Part shown: positions 25,358-34,066 of the stretch, one piece after another | How the letters are laid out: every line of letters begins with the position of its first letter | Numbering within the stretch: position 1 is the first letter of the stretch | Assembly: GCF_900111125.1 (NCBI RefSeq) | Contig: NZ_FOGE01000025.1 | Location: forward strand, 1-64,000 | Length of the DNA stretch: 64,000 nucleotides | Direction: 5' to 3' | DNA from: Sphingobium sp. YR768 | GTDB taxonomy: Bacteria > Pseudomonadota > Alphaproteobacteria > Sphingomonadales > Sphingomonadaceae | The notes under the pieces: generated by a model | Database searches by the model: none | What the model was told of the DNA's origin: nothing | Seen by the model: only the letters and a program-made list of their open reading frames with translations | Translations under genes and position numbers: made by a program

Positions 25358-26752
25358 TCAGATATGGAGCGCACGCCCATAAGCCGCGAGCACGCTTTCA
25401 TGCATCGATTCCGAAATGGTGGGATGCGGGAAGACGGTGTGCATCAGTTCCGCCTCGGTCGTCTCCAGCGTCTTGCCGATGGTATAGCCCTGGATCATTT
25501 CCGTGACTTCCGCGCCGATCATGTGTGCGCCCAGCAATTCACCGGTCTTGGCGTCGAACACCGTCTTGGTGAAGCCTTCCGCTTCGCCCAGCGCGATCGC
25601 CTTGCCATTGCCGATGAAGGGGAACATGCCGACCTTCACCTCATAACCGGCTTCCTTCGCCTTGGCTTCGGTCAGGCCGACGCTGGCGATCTGCGGATGG
25701 CAATAGGTGCAGCCCGGAATGTTGCGGACGTCCATGGCGTGGGGATGCTTGCCGGCAATCGCTTCGGCCACGATCACACCCTCATGGCTTGCCTTGTGCG
25801 CCAGCCATGGCGGCGCGGTGACGTCGCCGATCGCCCAGATGCCATCGACATTGGTCTTGCAGGTCGGATCGGTGACGATATGGCCCCGCTCCGTCTTGAT
25901 GCCCAATGCTTCCAGACCGATATTCTCGGTGTTGGGGACGATGCCGATCGCGACGATGACATGGCTGTACTCGCCGTTGACGACCTTGCCGTCCTTGTCC
26001 TTGATCGCAGCCTTCACGCCGGTCGCGCCGACTTCCAGCTTGTCGACGCCCGCGCCGGTCAGGATGGTCATGCCCTGCTTCTTGAGCGCCTTTTCGAGGA
26101 AAGCGGAGACGTCCTTGTCCTCGACGGGGACGACGCGGTCCATCATTTCGACCACGGTCACGTCAGCGCCCATGTCATTATAGAAGCTGGCAAATTCGAT
26201 GCCGATCGCGCCGGAGCCGATGACCAGCAGCTTGCTGGGCATTTCCGCCGGGGTCATGGCGTGGCGATAGGTCCACACGCGCTTGCCGTCCGCCTTCGCA
26301 AAGGGCAGGTCGCGGGCGCGGGCGCCGGTGGCGACGATGATGTTCTTCGCGGTCAGCTCTTCGGTCTTGCCGTCTTTGGTGACGGTCAGCTTGCCCTTGG
26401 CCACCAGCTTGCCGTCGCCCATATGGACGGTGATCTTGTTCTTCTTCATCAGGTGCGTGACGCCCTGATTGAGCTGCTTGGCGACACCACGCGAGCGCTT
26501 CACGACGGCGGCGATGTCGGCGCTGATCTTTTCAGCGGCCAGACCATAGTCGCCGGCATGCTGCATATAGTGGAAGATTTCCGCCGAACGCAGCAGCGCC
26601 TTGGTCGGGATGCAGCCCCAGTTGAGGCAAATACCGCCCAGATTTTCGCGTTCCACGATCGCGGTCTTCAGGCCCAATTGGGCGCTGCGGATGGCGGCCA
26701 CATAGCCGCCGGGGCCGGAGCCCAGAACGATGACATCATAAGTATCAGCCAT
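25358..26752 (-). CDS. lpdA: Dihydrolipoyl dehydrogenase (E3)
   Basis: 464-residue FAD flavoenzyme that reoxidises dihydrolipoamide with NAD+. It has the FAD Rossmann motif GSGPGGYVAAIRSAQLG, the redox disulfide GGICLNWGCIPTKALL, the NAD motif GSGAIGIEFASFY and the C-terminal His-Glu pair in HTVFPHPTISE. It is the E3 of the pyruvate dehydrogenase complex, as the E2 gene is two genes upstream on the same strand. Confidence 0.96.
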   Translation of the reverse strand: MADTYDVIVLGSGPGGYVAAIRSAQLGLKTAIVERENLGGICLNWGCIPTKALLRSAEIFHYMQHAGDYGLAAEKISADIAAVVKRSRGVAKQLNQGVTHLMKKNKITVHMGDGKLVAKGKLTVTKDGKTEELTAKNIIVATGARARDLPFAKADGKRVWTYRHAMTPAEMPSKLLVIGSGAIGIEFASFYNDMGADVTVVEMMDRVVPVEDKDVSAFLEKALKKQGMTILTGAGVDKLEVGATGVKAAIKDKDGKVVNGEYSHVIVAIGIVPNTENIGLEALGIKTERGHIVTDPTCKTNVDGIWAIGDVTAPPWLAHKASHEGVIVAEAIAGKHPHAMDVRNIPGCTYCHPQIASVGLTEAKAKEAGYEVKVGMFPFIGNGKAIALGEAEGFTKTVFDAKTGELLGAHMIGAEVTEMIQGYTIGKTLETTEAELMHTVFPHPTISESMHESVLAAYGRALHI

Positions 26753-26769
26753 GGTCAGTCTCTCTAGTC

Positions 26770-27186
26770 TTACTTCGCCGCGCCGGATTCGACCGGCATG
26801 GGCGGAACGGAACGGGGCTGGCGATCTTCACCGATCGCCACGAAGCTGAAGGTCGCGTGGGTGACGCGATAGGAACGGTCGTCATGCCGCGCGCGGCGCC
26901 ATGCCTCGACATAGATTTTCATCGACGTACGGCCCACGGACTTGAGCGTCGCGAAGACCGACACTTCATCGCCGACCACGACCGGGCGGAGGAAGGTCAT
27001 CCCTTCCACCGCGATGGTCACGGCGCGGCCATGGCTGTGCCGGGCGGCGACGGAGCCCGCCGCCGAGTCCATGACGCTCATCAGCCAGCCGCCGAAAATA
27101 TCCCCATAGGGATTGGTATCGGTCGGCATGGCGATGACCCGCACCGCCGGACTGATATCCGGCGGGGTTTCGTCGACATAAGCCAT
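26770..27186 (-). CDS. Acyl-CoA thioesterase, hotdog fold (YciA-like)
   Basis: 138-residue hotdog thioesterase. The signature is DTNPYGDIFGGWLMSVMDSAAGSVAARHSHG, with the helix start GGWLMSVMD and the catalytic Asp, as in YciA/acyl-CoA hydrolase. It would cleave short- to medium-chain acyl-CoAs. The start ATG overlaps the E2 stop by one base (TGATG), so it is translated together with the E2 of pyruvate dehydrogenase and sits between E2 and lpdA. Confidence 0.9.
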   Translation of the reverse strand: MAYVDETPPDISPAVRVIAMPTDTNPYGDIFGGWLMSVMDSAAGSVAARHSHGRAVTIAVEGMTFLRPVVVGDEVSVFATLKSVGRTSMKIYVEAWRRARHDDRSYRVTHATFSFVAIGEDRQPRSVPPMPVESGAAK

Positions 27187-28499
27187 CAGGCGAGCAGGCC
27201 GATCGGGTTTTCGATCAACTGCTTGAACGCCTGCATCAGGCGGGCGCCATCCGCGCCGTCGATGGCGCGGTGATCGAAGCTGCCGGTGGCCGACATGACG
27301 GTCGCGATCTGGACCGAGTCATCGACGATATAGGGGCGCTTCTCACCCGCGCCGATCGCCATGATCATGGCCTGGGGCGGGTTGATGACGGCTTCGAACT
27401 GCTTGATGCCGAACATGCCCATGTTGGAGAGCGAGGCGGTGCCGCCCTGATATTCTTCCGGCTTCAGCTTGCCGTCCTTGGCGCGGCTGGCCAGATCCTT
27501 CATCGCGGTCGAGATGGAGGCAACGCCCTTGCCCGCGGCGTCCGTGACGATCGGGGTGATCAGGCCACCGGGGATCGACACGGCGACACTGATGTCGGCC
27601 CGCTTGAATTGCAGCATCTGGTCGCCGGCGAACTGCACGTTGCACTCGGGCACCTGCTCCAGCGCGACGCCCAGCGCCTTGATCAGCAGGTCGTTGACCG
27701 ACAGCTTGACCTTGCGGCTTTCCAGGCCGGCATTGAGTTCGCCGCGCAGCTTGAGCAGCTTGTCGAGCTGAATGTCGACGGTCAGGTAGATGTGCGGCAC
27801 CTGCTGCTTGGATTCGGTCAGGCGGCGCGCGATCGTCTTGCGCATGCCGCTGAGCTTGACGACCTCGTGCGGAATGCCGAAGTCCTGCGCGGCGGCGGCA
27901 ACCGGTGCGGGCGCGGCGGCCGGTGCCGGGGCGGCAGTGGCGGGGGCAGCAGCGGGTGCGGCGACAGGGGCAGCAGCGCCCGGCTGGGCGCCGTCAATAT
28001 CCGCCTTCACGATGCGGCCGTTGGTGCCGGTGCCAGTGATGCTCGCCAGATCGATGCCCTTCACCTCTGCCAGACGACGGGCCAGCGGGCTGGCCTTGAT
28101 GCGATCGCTCGACGTAGCGGCCGGCTTGGCGGGAACGGCGTCGGCCTTCGCTGCGGGGACAGCGGCTTCCGCCTTGGCGGGGACCGGATCGGCCTTGGGT
28201 GCGGGCGCGGCGGCATCACCGCCAGTGGCACCAGCGGCGGCCGCGGCGACATCTTCGCCTTCCTCGGCGATGATCGCAATCACGGTGCCGACCTTCACGC
28301 CTTCGGAGCCTTCAGAGACCAGGATCTTGGCGATCACGCCTTCATCGACCGCTTCGAATTCCATCGTCGCCTTGTCGGTTTCGATTTCCGCCAGCAGGTC
28401 GCCCGACGACACCGTGTCGCCCTCCTTGACCAGCCACTTGGCCAGCGTGCCTTCCTCCATGGTGGGGGACAAAGCGGGCATCTGGATCGTCTTGCTCAT
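27186..28499 (-). CDS. pdhC: Pyruvate dehydrogenase complex E2, dihydrolipoyl acetyltransferase
   Basis: 437-residue E2 core. Residues 1-76 form one lipoyl domain with the lipoylated lysine in EIETDKATMEFEAVD. An Ala/Pro-rich hinge follows, then the E1/E3-binding domain (ASPLARRLAEVKGIDL...NGRIVKADI), a second Ala/Pro hinge and the catalytic domain with SFDHRAIDGADGA (H-x3-D-G). The start at 28499 (MSKTIQMPALSPTM) has AGAGG upstream. The E1 subunit genes are not in the window. Its promoter would lie in the 184-bp gap shared with the divergent stress-protein gene. Confidence 0.95.
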   Translation of the reverse strand: MSKTIQMPALSPTMEEGTLAKWLVKEGDTVSSGDLLAEIETDKATMEFEAVDEGVIAKILVSEGSEGVKVGTVIAIIAEEGEDVAAAAAGATGGDAAAPAPKADPVPAKAEAAVPAAKADAVPAKPAATSSDRIKASPLARRLAEVKGIDLASITGTGTNGRIVKADIDGAQPGAAAPVAAPAAAPATAAPAPAAAPAPVAAAAQDFGIPHEVVKLSGMRKTIARRLTESKQQVPHIYLTVDIQLDKLLKLRGELNAGLESRKVKLSVNDLLIKALGVALEQVPECNVQFAGDQMLQFKRADISVAVSIPGGLITPIVTDAAGKGVASISTAMKDLASRAKDGKLKPEEYQGGTASLSNMGMFGIKQFEAVINPPQAMIMAIGAGEKRPYIVDDSVQIATVMSATGSFDHRAIDGADGARLMQAFKQLIENPIGLLA

Positions 28500-28683
28500 G
28501 AATATGGGCCTCTTCTCGCTTATCAGGCTGTCGCCATTTGCCCCATCCCTGCCACTCATTCTCCGGATCGGTCAAGCGACCGCTTGCGGAAGGCGCTTTT
28601 ATAGCTCACATTTCACCCTTCTGGTTCGTTAGGCCGCTTTGCCGAGCCGTCGAGCCATAAGTTCATGATAAAGGCGATAAGAA

Positions 28684-29139
28684 GTGCGGACATATCTGGT
28701 TGTCGTGGACGAATCGCCGGAGGCCGAGACGGCGCTCCGCTTCGCCGCCCGGCGCGCCGCCAAGACCGGGGGCGCTGTGCGCATATTGGCGCTGATCCCG
28801 CCCGCCGAATTCGTCCAGTGGGGCGGCGTGCAGGCGACGATGGAGGATGAGGCGCTGCAACGCGCCGAAGCGCTGGTGACGAGCGCGGCGGGCACGCTGA
28901 CCGATGAATCCGGCATCCGCCCCAGCATCACCGTGCGTCAGGGCGAGGCGGTGACGGTGGTGCGCAAGACGCTGGAAGAGATGGACGATGTCGCCGCGCT
29001 GGTGCTGGGCGCGGCGGCCAGCGGCAATCCGGGCAAGCTGGTGACGCATTTCGCCGGCGCCGACGCAGGCAAGCTGCAATGCCCGGTGATGATCATTCCG
29101 GGCGGGCTGGATAGCGACGCGATCGACCGGTTGAGTTGA
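28684..29139 (+). CDS. Universal stress protein (UspA family)
   Basis: 151-residue UspA-fold protein: TYLVVVDESPEAETALRFAARRAAKTGGAV at the N terminus and LVLGAAASGNPGKLVTHFAGADAGKLQCPVMIIPGG at the C terminus. The loop is GAAASGNPG rather than the full ATP-binding G-x2-G-x9-G(S/T), so ATP binding is uncertain. The start codon is GTG at 28684. Divergent from pdhC and convergent with rnr across a palindromic element. Confidence 0.88.
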   Translation: MRTYLVVVDESPEAETALRFAARRAAKTGGAVRILALIPPAEFVQWGGVQATMEDEALQRAEALVTSAAGTLTDESGIRPSITVRQGEAVTVVRKTLEEMDDVAALVLGAAASGNPGKLVTHFAGADAGKLQCPVMIIPGGLDSDAIDRLS

Positions 29140-29143
29140 TTTC

Positions 29144-29212
29144 CGTCATTGCGAGCGTAGCGAAGCAATCCATCGGCACAACATGGATTGCTTCGCTCCG
29201 CTCGCAATGACG
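29144..29212. repeat. Intergenic palindrome between usp and rnr
   Basis: Inverted repeat with 30-base arms (29144-29173 and 29183-29212; starts CGTCATTGCGAGCG, ends CGCTCGCAATGACG) with one mismatch and a 9-base loop. Nearly identical to 56680-56749. It sits between two convergent stop codons, so it may also end both transcripts. Confidence 0.9.
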
Positions 29213-29215
29213 AGT

Positions 29216-31552
29216 TCAGCGCTTATGCTTGCCCCGCTTCGCCCCGATATGGCGGATATTTTTGGGCCGTCCGCGATGGACGACGCCCGGACGGGTGCGG
29301 TCGCGCTTCATCGGGCCGCCGCGCGGGGCGGGATTGTCGGGCAGTTCGAAGCGTAGCGAGCCATTGATCGGGTCCGCCTCCGCCAGACGCAGTTCAAGGC
29401 GCTGGCCGACGGTGTAGCGATCGCCGCTGTCCACGCCCTGCAAGGCCTTGCCCGCTTCGTCATAGAAGAAATGTTCCGCGCCCATGGTCGATACCGGGAC
29501 GAGGCCATCGCCGCCCAGCCCGTCGACCGTGGCGAAGAAGCCGAAATTCTGGACGCCGGTAATGCGCGCCTTCACCACTTCGCCGACATGGGCGGACAGG
29601 AAGGCGGCGACATAGCGGTCGATCGTCTCCCGCTCCGCCTCCATCGCACGGCGTTCATGGCCGGAGATCATCTCGCCGACCAACCCCATATTCTCATAAT
29701 CATCCTGGCTGAGCGACGAGCGATCCGGGATCGCTTTGTCCTTGGGCGCAGGCAGTTCCAGGCCATAGGCGCCGACCAGCGCACGATGCACCAGCAGGTC
29801 GGCATAGCGGCGGATGGGCGAGGTGAAATGGGCGTAGCTGCCCAGCGCGAGGCCAAAATGGCCCATATTCTGCGGCGCATAATAGGCCTGGGTCTGGCTG
29901 CGCAGGATCTGGGTCATGATCTGCTCCTTCTCTTCCGACTCCCCGACCTTGCGGATCAGGGCGTTGAAGGTCGCGGGGCGGATCACCTGCCCCAGCGCGA
30001 AGTCGATGTCGAAGGTGGCCAGATATTCCTTGAGCGCGACCAGCTTGTCGCGGCCGGGCGTTTCGTGGACGCGGTACATGACGGGCGCTTTCTTCGCCTC
30101 CAGCGCCTTGGCCGCCGCGACATTGGCGGCGATCATATAATCCTCGATCAGCATATGCGCGTCGAGCCGTTCGCGCACCGCGACGCTGACGATCTTGCCA
30201 TATTCGTCCAGCACCACGCGGCGTTCAGGCAGGTCGAGCGCCAGCGGATCGCGCGCCTCCCGCGCCTTGCGCAGCAACGCCCAGCAGGCCCAAAGGGGTT
30301 TCAGGGCGGCTTCGAGCAATGCGTCCGCCCGCTCGCGCGAGGCGCTCGGCACAGCATCTGCGGGCGTGCCGTCCATCGCCGCCTGCGCATCCTCATAGGC
30401 CAGCACCGCCGCGACGCGGATCACGGCGCGGGTGAAGCGCCAGGCCGTGACCTTGCCATTGGCGTTGATGGTGAGGTGGCAGGCCATGGCCGCCCGGTCC
30501 TGCCCGGCGCGCAGCGAGCACATGTCGGAGGAGAGTTCGTGCGGCAGCATCGGCACGACCTGATCGGGGAAATAGACGCTGTTGCCGCGCTTGCGGGCTT
30601 CCTTGTCCAGCGCGCTGCCGGGGCGGACATAATAGCTGACGTCGGCGATGGCGACGATCGCCTTGTAACCGCCGACATTGCCCTCATCCTCGTCCGGCGT
30701 GGCCCAGACCGCGTCGTCATGGTCGCGCGCGTCGACGGGGTCGATCGCGACGATCGGGAGGTGGCGCAAATCCTCCCGCTTGTCCTCATGCAGCGGCAGA
30801 GCGGAGGCGGCGACTGCTTCGTCCTCGACGCGATCGGGGAAGACATGGGGGATGCCATGTTTGTGGATCGCGATCAGGCTGAAGCTGCGCGGGGCGAAGG
30901 GATCGCCGAGAATGTCGGTGACGCGGGCGGAAATGCGCGGCGGGCGACCATGGGGTTCGGCCAGCACCAGATCGCCGGGCTTTGCCGTGCCGACGTCGCT
31001 GATCGGCGTATCCTTGCGGATGCGCTTGTCCACCGGGCGCAGCCACAGCTTGCCGTCCGCCATCTGCTCGACCACGCCCAGCAATTCCTCGCTGGCCTTG
31101 GCGAGTTTCTTCATCGGATGGGCGATCCAGCCGCGCCCGGCCTCTTCCGTGCGGGCGAGGATGCGGTCGCCGATCGTCAGCGCGCCACGCTTGCCGCGTT
31201 CCACCACGCGCAGGCGGGGAGCGGGCTGACCTTCGGCTTCCCACCGTTCGGGGGTGGCAATCAGGGTCGTATCATCGACATCGACGATACGCAGCACCGT
31301 CACCTTGGGCACGCCGCCCATCTTGTGGAAGGCGCGGGCCGGGCCAAGATCGATCAGCCCTTCGTCCGCCATATCCTTCAGCAGCGCCTTGAGCGCGATC
31401 TTTTCCTGCCCTTTCAGGCCGAACGCCTTGGCGATTTCCCGCTTGCCGGCGGGGGTATCGGATTCAGAGATGAATGCCATCACCTGATCGCGGGTGGGGA
31501 AGCCGGCGGGGCGGACTTTAGCGGGTTTGTTATGCTTCTGGGTCGATGCCAT
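29216..31552 (-). CDS. rnr: Ribonuclease R
   Basis: 3'-5' exoribonuclease of the RNB/RNase II family, about 778 residues. The N-terminal winged-helix/cold-shock domains are followed by the RNB catalytic core (LPIVAIDPVDARDHDDAVWA with the metal-binding Asp residues, YADLLVHRALVGAYG), an S1 domain (VGEVVKARITGVQNFGFFATVDGLGGDGLV), and a short lysine/arginine tail. I use the ATG at 31552 (MASTQKHNKPAK), since the extra residues of the longer frame are not family-like; no strong ribosome site is present. Confidence 0.95.
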   Translation of the reverse strand: MASTQKHNKPAKVRPAGFPTRDQVMAFISESDTPAGKREIAKAFGLKGQEKIALKALLKDMADEGLIDLGPARAFHKMGGVPKVTVLRIVDVDDTTLIATPERWEAEGQPAPRLRVVERGKRGALTIGDRILARTEEAGRGWIAHPMKKLAKASEELLGVVEQMADGKLWLRPVDKRIRKDTPISDVGTAKPGDLVLAEPHGRPPRISARVTDILGDPFAPRSFSLIAIHKHGIPHVFPDRVEDEAVAASALPLHEDKREDLRHLPIVAIDPVDARDHDDAVWATPDEDEGNVGGYKAIVAIADVSYYVRPGSALDKEARKRGNSVYFPDQVVPMLPHELSSDMCSLRAGQDRAAMACHLTINANGKVTAWRFTRAVIRVAAVLAYEDAQAAMDGTPADAVPSASRERADALLEAALKPLWACWALLRKAREARDPLALDLPERRVVLDEYGKIVSVAVRERLDAHMLIEDYMIAANVAAAKALEAKKAPVMYRVHETPGRDKLVALKEYLATFDIDFALGQVIRPATFNALIRKVGESEEKEQIMTQILRSQTQAYYAPQNMGHFGLALGSYAHFTSPIRRYADLLVHRALVGAYGLELPAPKDKAIPDRSSLSQDDYENMGLVGEMISGHERRAMEAERETIDRYVAAFLSAHVGEVVKARITGVQNFGFFATVDGLGGDGLVPVSTMGAEHFFYDEAGKALQGVDSGDRYTVGQRLELRLAEADPINGSLRFELPDNPAPRGGPMKRDRTRPGVVHRGRPKNIRHIGAKRGKHKR

Positions 31553-31629
31553 GGACCAGCTATAGGGACGCGCCGCCCCGGACGCCAGCGGCATGGCGGG
31601 GTGGACGCGCCGGATCGTCTCCATGGGGC

Positions 31630-32031
31630 ATGAACGCCCTGCTCCTGATCCTCGCCGCTGCCGGCCAGCCCGCCCCTGCCCCCGTCGTCGTCCAGCGCGA
31701 AGGGGCGGAACATTATGTCTGGGGCGGGGTGAATGACGGCTGGCATCTGGTGAAGCGCGACGATCTGTCGGTGATTCAGGAGCGCATCCAGCCGGGCGCC
31801 GCCGAGGTGCGGCACTATCATGAGAAGGCGCGGCAATATTTCCATGTGCTGGCGGGCGAACTGACGATGGAGGCCGATGGCGTCACCCACCAGCTGCGCG
31901 CCGGACAGGGCATAGAGATCGCGCCCGGCGTGCCGCATCAGGCGCAGAACCGCAGTCAGGCGCCGGTCGATATCCTCGTCACCTCCACCCCCAAAAGCCA
32001 TGGCGATCGGGTCGAGGCGCCGCTGCCCTGA
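31630..32031 (+). CDS. Small cupin-domain protein
   Basis: 133 residues forming a single cupin barrel. Cupin motif 1 is RHYHEKARQYFHVLAGELTMEADG (His-x-His...Glu...) and motif 2 is GQGIEIAPGVPHQAQNRS with the third His, so a metal site is present. Residues 1-14 are hydrophobic (MNALLLILAAAGQ), which may be a short signal or just a strand. The start is the ATG at 31630. Divergent from rnr with 77 bp between them. Likely a metal-dependent small-molecule enzyme or sensor; specificity unknown. Confidence 0.8.
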   Translation: MNALLLILAAAGQPAPAPVVVQREGAEHYVWGGVNDGWHLVKRDDLSVIQERIQPGAAEVRHYHEKARQYFHVLAGELTMEADGVTHQLRAGQGIEIAPGVPHQAQNRSQAPVDILVTSTPKSHGDRVEAPLP

Positions 32032-32091
32032 ACGGCGATCATGATCAGCGCCTGTTGGAATTCCTCCGCTTAACTTCGCATATTTCCCGCG

Positions 32092-32137
32092 AATTCCGAC
32101 ATAATCTGTCAGGAATTGGATATTAAATTTCCAATTC
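32092..32137. promoter_or_regulatory. AT-rich paired inverted repeats upstream of small secreted protein
   Basis: Two inverted repeats overlap in an otherwise gene-free, AT-rich 296-base gap: AATTCC-GACA (32092-32101) with TGTC-A-GGAATT (32107-32117), and GAATTGGA (32113-32120) with TCCAATTC (32130-32137). The gap has no supportable ORF. The repeats could be operator sites or part of the leader of the small gene at 32328; this is inferred from symmetry only. Confidence 0.35.
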
Positions 32138-32327
32138 TGCCAAGGACATGTGGGTCGAATTTTCCGCCCTTCCTAAACGGCCGGTCGTAAATAGGACAGA
32201 ATTGGCGGCAATCTGGCAACATAGCCGGCCGATCGGTTTGACATCGCCTGTCCCTCCCCCAGCCAAGGGGCATGGATCCAGTCCGGTGGGCTTATTTGTC
32301 AGGCGCTTGCCTGATGCAAGCAGAGGA

Positions 32328-32504
32328 GTGGCTAGGAAGAAATATCTGAGCGCCGCGGCCGTGATAGCTGTGCTGGCAACGGCTTCGCCGGCATCCGCCT
32401 TGATCAAACGCAATAGCTATGGATCGCATATCTGCAACGATGTGCCGTTCCTGTTCCAGACCGGCATCCAGTCGCTGGTGTGCCTGTTCACCGAAGATCC
32501 GTGA
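32328..32504 (+). CDS. Small secreted protein, 58 aa
   Basis: A short gene with a likely GTG start at 32328 directly after AGAGGA. The product has a basic start (ARKK), a hydrophobic core (AAAVIAVLATASP) and an AXA cleavage site (ASA), giving a mature peptide of about 36 residues that begins LIKRNSYGSHICNDVPFLFQ and has two cysteines that could form a disulfide. It is followed 24 bases later by a strong terminator, which supports real expression. A longer in-frame version from 32148 exists but is not needed for the signal peptide. Function unknown; I recognise no family. Confidence 0.6.
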   Translation: MARKKYLSAAAVIAVLATASPASALIKRNSYGSHICNDVPFLFQTGIQSLVCLFTEDP

Positions 32505-32528
32505 GAGCGGCGAGATGGTTACGAAGGG

Positions 32529-32560
32529 GGCGGCCTGATCTCGATCGGCCGCCTTTTTGT
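32529..32560 (+). terminator. Rho-independent terminator after the small secreted protein
   Basis: GGCGGCC (32529-32535) pairs with GGCCGCC (32547-32553), followed by TTTTTGTTT. It lies 24 bases past the stop codon at 32504. Confidence 0.9.
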
Positions 32561-32717
32561 TTGGCCGCATTATGGTGCCGCGATCGACAGCGAGTGAAAG
32601 GGCCACTGTCGCATTGCCATGCTCACAATCGGATAGTTGCCCCGCGCATCACGGAGGTAACAGCAAGCAGCGCATTGCAAGCGCATGAGCATTCCCCGAT
32701 TACCGCAAACAAACAGA

Positions 32718-32903
32718 TCAGCGCACCGTCCGCTTGTAGACATGCACCAGCCACAGGGCGGTCAGCACGACGATCGTCAGCAGGCGCGGCGGCAGCTTTT
32801 CGAGCGCATGAGGGACGCTCCAGAACAGCGCATCGCCCACGCTGATGATCGTGAGGAAGAGCAGGCCGAACAGCACCGGCGGCAATATATGGCGGAGCTT
32901 CAT
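32718..32903 (-). CDS. Small two-helix membrane protein
   Basis: 61-residue protein from the ATG at 32903: two hydrophobic segments, PVLFGLLFLTIISVG and LLTIVVLTALWLVHVY, separated by a short loop, and a basic end (KRTVR). No conserved family is recognised. A TTG at 32927 would add eight residues. The 66 bp to the P450 gene and same direction make it possibly the last gene of the accessory operon, but it could also be independent. Confidence 0.55.
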   Translation of the reverse strand: MKLRHILPPVLFGLLFLTIISVGDALFWSVPHALEKLPPRLLTIVVLTALWLVHVYKRTVR

Positions 32904-32969
32904 GGGTTGGGCATAGCAGGCCCGCAAGCAGTCCGCGAGGGTCGACGGACGCTTATCGATGGCCCGCGC

Positions 32970-34064
32970 CTATAGCGACAGGAGCCTCAGCGGCAGGCGT
33001 TCGAAGATGCGCCAGTCTTCATGATCGAAAAGCTGGCCGCGCTCGGGCGCTGGAGACAGCTGAAACCGGGCGAGGACGGCCTCGACCATGACGACCGCCT
33101 CCATCGTGCCCAGCAGCGGCCCCAGGCACATATGGGCGCCGCCGCCAAAGGCGAGCAGTGGCGCGTCTTTCCGCGCCGGGTCCATCCGGTCGGGATCGGG
33201 GAAGGCGACGGGATCGCGATGGGCGCTGTCGGTGCGCAGCATGACGATGTCTCCGGCCGCGATCATCGTGCCGCCGATCTCGACCGAGGTCAGCGCGACC
33301 CGCAAGGTGAGCCGTCGTATTGGCCCGGCAAGGCGCATGGTTTCGCGGATGAAGCCGGGGATCAGGGCCGGATCGCGCCGCAGCGCGTCCTGCCAGTCCG
33401 GATGGCGGGCGAGCCAGTCGAGCGCCGCGCTGATCGTGCCTGCCACGCTATCAGCGCCAGCGATCAGCAGAAAGGCCATCAGACCCAGCGATTGGGTATC
33501 CGGGAGCGCGACGCGCAAGGATGCGGCGGTCGCCTGACAATCGTCCAGATCGCGCAGCGCCATGGTCGGCAGCCAGGATCGGGTTATCGCCATCGCCTGC
33601 GCACGCCACCGGTGGCAATCCTCCGGATCGATGTCGAGCAGCGCGGCCAGTATCCGCAACGGCAGCGGATCGGCCAGCGCGGGCACGACGTCGATCGGGT
33701 CGGCTGATGGCGGCAGGGCGTCGATGATCGACCGGGCCAGTTCCCGCAACGCCGGCTCCGTCCATTGCGCCATGGTCCGCTGGACGAGGCCGCGCACCAC
33801 ATTCCGGTGGCCCTGATGAAAGGCGCCGTCGCGAAACAACATGGTGCCATCCAGGAGGATGAGAAGATCGCGATAATCCCGCCGGGCGCGATCGGCGATC
33901 CGCGCCACCCGATCATGGGGCGATGCCATGCGGAAAGACGGGGAGCGCAGCACGGCGCTGACATCGGCATGGCGGCTGATCGTCCATATGCCGTTCCGCA
34001 CGCTATACAGCGGCGCGGCGGCGGGAAGGACCGGTGCGTCGGGATCGGTGGTCGGCGTCATCAT
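32970..34064 (-). CDS. Cytochrome P450
   Basis: 364-residue soluble bacterial P450. Key motifs are all present: I-helix LLIAGADSVAG (about 199-209), ExxR as ETMR (241-244) and the haem loop FGGGAHMCLG with the thiolate Cys313. The I-helix has Ser in place of the usual Thr of the acid-alcohol pair. It would hydroxylate or otherwise oxidise a substrate using electrons from an external ferredoxin or flavodoxin system that is not encoded nearby. It is the terminal gene of the overlapping FAAL/ACP operon, beginning 2 bases after the oxygenase stop, which suggests an acyl- or carrier-bound substrate. Confidence 0.93.
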   Translation of the reverse strand: MMTPTTDPDAPVLPAAAPLYSVRNGIWTISRHADVSAVLRSPSFRMASPHDRVARIADRARRDYRDLLILLDGTMLFRDGAFHQGHRNVVRGLVQRTMAQWTEPALRELARSIIDALPPSADPIDVVPALADPLPLRILAALLDIDPEDCHRWRAQAMAITRSWLPTMALRDLDDCQATAASLRVALPDTQSLGLMAFLLIAGADSVAGTISAALDWLARHPDWQDALRRDPALIPGFIRETMRLAGPIRRLTLRVALTSVEIGGTMIAAGDIVMLRTDSAHRDPVAFPDPDRMDPARKDAPLLAFGGGAHMCLGPLLGTMEAVVMVEAVLARFQLSPAPERGQLFDHEDWRIFERLPLRLLSL

Positions 34065-34066
34065 GC

